The translations under genes and the position numbers were made by a program. Below, one piece after another: positions 6,340 through 9,238 of a stretch of DNA of 9,238 nucleotides. Numbering within the stretch: position 1 is the stretch's first letter; every line of letters begins with the position of its first letter. The notes under the pieces are model-generated. The model made no database searches. It had not been told where the DNA came from and saw nothing but the letters and a program-made list of their open reading frames with translations. Source of the DNA: Gammaproteobacteria bacterium (GTDB lineage: Bacteria; Pseudomonadota; Gammaproteobacteria; Steroidobacterales; GCA-2729495). Location of the stretch: contig JAUIEY010000071.1 of the NCBI GenBank assembly GCA_030429685.1, positions 1 to 9,238 of the forward strand, written 5' to 3'.

Positions 6340-7410
6340 ATGCAGACCACCATCGCGATCCTGCCTGGCGACGGCATCGGCACAGAAGTCACCCGCGAAG
6401 CTGTCAAAGTACTGCGTGCCGTCGAGCAAAAATTCGGCCATCAGTTTGAGCTGCCGGAAGCACTCATTGGCGGTGCCGGACTGGATGCCGAGGACGACCC
6501 GTTCCCGCAACAGACGGCAGACATTTGCGCCGATGCGACAGCAGTGCTGCTGGGCGCCGTAGGCGGACCGAAGTGGGACAGCGTTGCGACGGAGAAACGG
6601 CCCGAAAAAGGCCTGTTGCGATTGCGCGCCGCGCTGGACGTGTTCGCTAACCTGCGACCGGTGGCACCGCACCCTATTCTGGCTGACGCCTCGCCGCTGC
6701 GCGCAGACCTGCTGCAGGGTGTGGACATCATGGTGGTACGGGAACTGACCGGTGGTATTTATTTTGGTGAGAAAGAACGCACTGCAGACAGCGCCACGGA
6801 CGTTTGCACTTACACCCGCAGTGAAATTGAACGAGTGCTGCGCATCGCCGGCAAGCTGGCGCAGGGTCGCCGACAAAAAGTCACTTCCGTGGACAAATCC
6901 AATGTACTGGAGACGTCACGCCTGTGGCGCGAAGTCACGAATGAACTGATGCCGCGCGAATTCGGCGATCTGGAACTGGAACATCTGCTGGTGGATGCGG
7001 CCGCCATGCACCTGCTGTCGCGGCCGGCTGATTTTGACGTCATCGTCACCGAAAACATGTTCGGCGATATTCTTACCGATGAAGCATCCATGCTGGCGGG
7101 GTCCATGGGCATGCTGCCCTCCGCGTCACTCAATGACGGCGCCCGCGGCCTGTATGAACCGATACACGGGTCTGCCCCGGATATTGCCGGACAGAACAAA
7201 GCCAACCCCTGCGGAACCATACTCAGCGCCGCCATGCTGTTGCGCCTGTCGCTCGGCCTGGAGGAAGAAGCCGCAAGCGTTGAAAACGCCGTGAACCAGG
7301 TACTCAGCGACGGACTGCGCACCGGCGACATCGCCAAACCGGGCGAAGCAGTCGTTAATACGGCTGACATGGGCAGTGCGATAGCGGCAGCGATCGACGC
7401 GGCAAACTAA
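6340..7410 (+). CDS. leuB: 3-isopropylmalate dehydrogenase LeuB
   Basis: LeuB oxidises and decarboxylates 3-isopropylmalate with NAD+ to 2-ketoisocaproate, which IlvE then converts to leucine. The protein has 356 residues, against about 363 in E. coli. It shows ILPGDGIGTEV at the start and LGAVGGPKWD near residue 72. The substrate arginines are Arg96, Arg106 (FANLRPV) and Arg134 (VVRELTGGIYFGE), with Tyr141. Lys186 lies in SVDKSNVL, and the metal-binding aspartates are Asp219, Asp243 and Asp247 (NMFGDILTDEASM). The NAD-side motif GSAPDIAGQNKANP follows. These match the decarboxylating dehydrogenase family one by one, and Leu/Met-rich spacing favours LeuB over isocitrate or tartrate dehydrogenases. 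AAGGAAG lies just before the ATG. It is the last operon gene, and no intrinsic terminator is visible in the 22 bases before the convergent gene ends. Confidence 0.96.
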   Translation: MQTTIAILPGDGIGTEVTREAVKVLRAVEQKFGHQFELPEALIGGAGLDAEDDPFPQQTADICADATAVLLGAVGGPKWDSVATEKRPEKGLLRLRAALDVFANLRPVAPHPILADASPLRADLLQGVDIMVVRELTGGIYFGEKERTADSATDVCTYTRSEIERVLRIAGKLAQGRRQKVTSVDKSNVLETSRLWREVTNELMPREFGDLELEHLLVDAAAMHLLSRPADFDVIVTENMFGDILTDEASMLAGSMGMLPSASLNDGARGLYEPIHGSAPDIAGQNKANPCGTILSAAMLLRLSLGLEEEAASVENAVNQVLSDGLRTGDIAKPGEAVVNTADMGSAIAAAIDAAN

Positions 7411-7432
7411 CCGCGTACGTTGTGCGACTTTC

Positions 7433-8334
7433 TTACTTGTAGACCGCAATGCCGGCCATGCACTTTTCCGCAACCATGGTCGTGGCGGCAACGCTGCCGT
7501 CCGTCAGCGAAACCTTCGCGACCACCGACCAGCCGAAACCCTGCAGCGGAAACGTCTGCAATTCCTGACCGTCTTCGGTAATCACTTCCAGACGATTGCC
7601 GCGACTGAGCAGCAGCCGCTTTCCCGCTAGCGCCGCCAGATCAAAAAACATCTGCATCTGACCGTCCGGGTATGACCGAATGTCCGGTAATTGCTGTGCC
7701 GACTCCAGATCGTAATGCATCAGGCGCGGGCCGGTCTCGGAAACATAAATCAGCCGGTTGCCGTCACCGGCCAGAACCGAATGAGTGACTGCCATGCTGC
7801 CGGACATACCGCCATGCACCTGCGGTTGGTACTCGGCCAGCAATTTGCCGGAATGGTCATAGCGGTACAGACCGCCGTCACCAAGCTTGCTGGTCTCGCC
7901 GGGCAAAACCGGAAAACGCGTCGTCAGCGGCACTGGCTGATTTTCGCCGACAAGCGATTCAGTAAAGAGCAAGGCGCCGTCGGCGAGAAAATGCACCTTG
8001 GAAAATGCCCGGTCTGCAAATTTTTTGTTGGGTAATTGTTCGCCTGCCGGCGAGATTCTGAGCGTCAGCCACAGAGCACCCCTTTCAGATTCAGGTCTGC
8101 GTCATACTGCAATATCCGCCCGCGCCCCGCATGATCATCATCCGGGTTATTCAACTGAGTTGCGCCTACAAACACGTCGCCTTTAGCGAATGCCTGCAGG
8201 CCGACCGGTGCTACCGGGCCGGTTTTGTTTCCCTGCACTTGTTCTTCTCCCGCATGACCGGTACCTGCCATGCCAGTCAGCAGCAGGCAAAAGCCCAACA
8301 GCCTGATGCCTTGTTGAAAAATAATCCGCAACAA
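7433..8334 (-). pseudogene. Exported beta-propeller-like protein of unknown function, split by a frameshift
   Basis: Two minus-strand pieces read as one protein of about 299 residues. The first part runs from 8334 and hits a stop at 8065..8067. The second part continues in the -1 frame to 7433. The two join naturally near 8070..8073, where GTGCTCTGTGGCTG would read through if one TG of TGTG were absent. The start is TTG at 8334, six bases after a strong GGGGAGG ribosome site. Residues 1 to 29 form a signal peptide (LLGFCLLLTGMAGTGHA). Several short repeats resemble beta-propeller blades: RILQYDADLNLKG, GGLYRYDHSGKLLAEY, PRLMHYDLESAQQL and LEVITEDGQELQTF. I cannot name a family; NHL-, YVTN- or PQQ-like propellers are the nearest fit. 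The good codon pattern on both sides suggests a recent mutation or a sequencing error rather than old decay. The 3' end converges on leuB. Confidence 0.7.
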
Positions 8335-8430
8335 CGTGAACCTCCCCGAATAAACCGCACCTCAACACTCGCATGTCTGCACGCTGAATTAAAGTCTGGA
8401 GCGTGATTCATAGGGAATTACCACAATGGC

Positions 8431-8449
8431 AGGCCCCGTAACGGGGCCT
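8431..8449. repeat. Perfect GC-rich inverted repeat in the divergent spacer
   Basis: AGGCCCCGT and ACGGGGCCT form a 9-base perfect inverted repeat around a single A (or an 8-pair stem with a TAA loop). It lies in the 154-base spacer between the TTG-start gene on the minus strand and the plus-strand gene at 8489. No T-run follows on either strand, so a simple intrinsic terminator is unlikely. It may be a 5' UTR hairpin of the plus-strand gene or an operator. The rest of the spacer (8348..8430 and 8450..8470) shows no clear promoter by eye. Confidence 0.55.
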
Positions 8450-8488
8450 CTAAGCTTGCGCTAACTTATCGGGAGGCTTTGTAGACGA

Positions 8489-8989
8489 ATGAACATACGG
8501 AAAATTTTCTTGCCCACCCTGCTGCTGGCGGGTTCGCTATCGTTCGGCACCGGCGTGCAAGCGGGCGACAGTCCGGTCGAGGTGGTGCAGGCATTCAATG
8601 ACGCGGTCAACTCCCGCAATGTTGAGGCCATGGCAGACAGGCTGGCCAAGGGCGGAGTGCAACTGACACTGCGCCCGGCCCACCCCGGGATGCCGGCAGA
8701 GATGCCACTTTCCAGCGACATACAGGGCACATGGAGAACTGTTGGCGCCGTATTGTTCTCTACCACGGAAAGCTATCGGCGCAGCGTCAAGGTCACCAAC
8801 AGCATCGAAAACGGCGATCTGGCTACGGTCTGGGCGGATGCCACCACCACCACTGTGCAAAAAGCCGGCGCCGAACCCATGGTCCTGAATTTCAGTGAAC
8901 TCTACATGCTGGTTAAGAAAAACGGCGTCTGGAAAATTGCGGTTTACGCCGACAATCGCCAACCCGACACCATTGAAGTGGGCGGCTGA
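8489..8989 (+). CDS. Exported NTF2-like/SnoaL-like fold small protein
   Basis: The 166-residue product has a clear signal peptide, MNIRKIFLPTLLLAGSLSFG through VQA, with likely cleavage after Ala25. The mature part looks like an NTF2-like domain: an opening helix SPVEVVQAFNDAVNSRNVEAMADRL, a middle strand region VKVTNSIENGDLATVWADATT, and an ending LNFSELYMLVKKNGVWKIAV. The closing pattern (xxYxLVKxxGxWKIA) is typical of SnoaL-like or DUF4440-like proteins. Members bind small ligands or act as isomerases, but no catalytic residue can be assigned, so I give no reaction. A periplasmic location is inferred from the signal peptide. A GGGAGG site at 8471..8476 lies 12 bases before the ATG, slightly long. 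It is probably a single-gene unit, since the next start is 70 bases away behind two hairpins. Confidence 0.72.
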   Translation: MNIRKIFLPTLLLAGSLSFGTGVQAGDSPVEVVQAFNDAVNSRNVEAMADRLAKGGVQLTLRPAHPGMPAEMPLSSDIQGTWRTVGAVLFSTTESYRRSVKVTNSIENGDLATVWADATTTTVQKAGAEPMVLNFSELYMLVKKNGVWKIAVYADNRQPDTIEVGG

Positions 8990-9009
8990 CGCCAGTGCCC
9001 TTGCGTAGA

Positions 9010-9027
9010 TGTAACTTTTAGGTTACA
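9010..9027. promoter_or_regulatory. Inverted repeat TGTAAC-N6-GTTACA, possible operator
   Basis: A perfect 6-base inverted repeat with a 6-base spacer lies 20 bases after the NTF2-like gene and 32 bases before the next start. The geometry resembles the TyrR box (TGTAAA-N6-TTTACA) with one symmetric change, but many dimeric regulators bind similar sites. It lacks a T-run on the plus strand, so a terminator is less likely. The regulator is unknown. Confidence 0.35.
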
Positions 9028-9033
9028 CAGTCA

Positions 9034-9053
9034 CCCCTGAAATCATACAGGGG
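9034..9053 (+). promoter_or_regulatory. Hairpin covering the ribosome site of the 9060 gene
   Basis: CCCCTG (9034..9039) pairs with CAGGGG (9048..9053) across an 8-base loop. The right arm contains the AGGGG of the Shine-Dalgarno sequence for the ATG at 9060, so the hairpin could limit translation when folded. The stem is short, so it could equally be chance. No fold energy was computed. Confidence 0.35.
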
Positions 9054-9059
9054 ACGGCC

Positions 9060-9238
9060 ATGCCGCCAGACATACCCGGCGTAATCGTTTTCGGCGCCAC
9101 CGGGCCGACCGGAACTCTGGTCTGCCGCCAATTGCGCGCGCTCGGAGTACCTGTCGCGGCCGTGCTGCGCTCGGGGTCGGCCCCCGCGCAGGCCCCGCCG
9201 ACGCCGGCTCCGGCGCCCGCGCCGAGCGCGTCGGCGCC
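9060..9238 (+). CDS. NAD(P)-binding Rossmann protein, atypical SDR/NmrA type, N-terminal fragment
   Basis: The open frame runs off the right edge with 59 full codons. Residues 7 to 37 are the first beta-alpha-beta unit of a Rossmann fold: GVIVFGATGPTGTLVCRQL then RALGVPVAAVLR. The glycine motif is G12-A-T-G15-P-T-G18, the GxxGxxG form seen in atypical short-chain dehydrogenases and NmrA-like proteins that bind NAD(P). AGGGGA lies 5 bases before the ATG, within a hairpin. From Ser38 on, the frame turns into a Pro/Ala/Ser run (SAPAQAPPTPAPAPAPSASA) that does not fit the fold. The start is well supported, but the final 20 residues may be an artefact. Substrate and reaction cannot be inferred. 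Confidence 0.65.
   Translation, partial: MPPDIPGVIVFGATGPTGTLVCRQLRALGVPVAAVLRSGSAPAQAPPTPAPAPAPSASA
9171..9238. other. Extreme G+C, low-complexity end of the window
   Basis: Of the last 68 bases, 61 are G or C (about 90%), far above the rest of the window. The very end can fold: GCGCCGA at 9219..9225 pairs with TCGGCGC at 9231..9237 over a 5-base loop. The composition changes abruptly inside the Rossmann gene. It could be a real Pro/Ala-rich linker, an assembly join or a read artefact at a contig end. Confidence 0.6.

Noticed and set aside
7411..7432. Bidirectional terminator between leuB and the convergent gene
   Set aside because: No stem with a T-run on either strand could be found in this short gap.
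8065..8100. Programmed -1 ribosomal frameshift at CTG AAA GGG G
   Set aside because: The site does not follow the X XXY YYZ rule with acceptable re-pairing, and the frame switch is explained better by a TG duplication.
1..9238. CRISPR arrays, insertion sequences, tRNA or rRNA genes, novel defence cluster
   Set aside because: No direct repeats with spacers, no transposase or terminal repeats, no cloverleaf or rRNA-like segments, and no defence-type gene were seen; the content is biosynthetic and envelope genes.

Overview
The window looks like chromosomal DNA of a free-living, probably marine or aquatic gammaproteobacterium. The evidence is the E. coli-type leuA-leuC-leuD-leuB enzyme set, a leucine attenuator in front of it, and a neighbouring DUF3450/ExbB-type TonB energiser locus of the kind found beside TonB2-like systems in Vibrio and relatives. 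I cannot place it to genus from sequence alone. No tRNA, rRNA, CRISPR array, insertion sequence or phage gene is visible.

Left part (1..1163, minus strand): two genes of a TonB-system operon reading out of the window. The first is a DUF3450 periplasmic coiled-coil protein. Two bases after it comes the amino-terminal part of a TtpC-like MotA/TolQ/ExbB proton-channel protein, cut by the window edge.

Centre (1164..7410): a divergent spacer, then a complete leucine operon on the plus strand. A consensus -35 (TTGACA) with a fair -10 lies almost directly on the ATG of a 34-codon leader peptide. This leader carries four consecutive leucine codons, all different. It is followed by an intrinsic terminator and, by eye, a competing antiterminator pairing. 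This is a leuL-type transcription attenuator, and the leader mRNA may be essentially leaderless. The structural genes follow as leuA, ilvE, leuC, leuD, leuB. Together they cover every enzyme-catalysed step from 2-ketoisovalerate plus acetyl-CoA to leucine: LeuA condensation, LeuCD isomerisation, LeuB oxidative decarboxylation and IlvE transamination. The gaps between them are 10 to 58 bases, with no internal terminator seen.

Right part (7411..9238): a minus-strand gene for an exported beta-propeller-like protein converges on leuB and is split by a frameshift near 8070. Next come a plus-strand exported NTF2/SnoaL-like small protein, two inverted repeats, and the start of a Rossmann-fold NAD(P)-binding protein of the atypical SDR/NmrA type. 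The last 68 bases are about 90% G+C and encode a Pro/Ala/Ser run that does not fit the Rossmann protein. This is probably a contig-end artefact or a composition break.

The most interesting unlabelled element is the leucine attenuator with its near-leaderless leader peptide. The metabolic genes themselves are ordinary.
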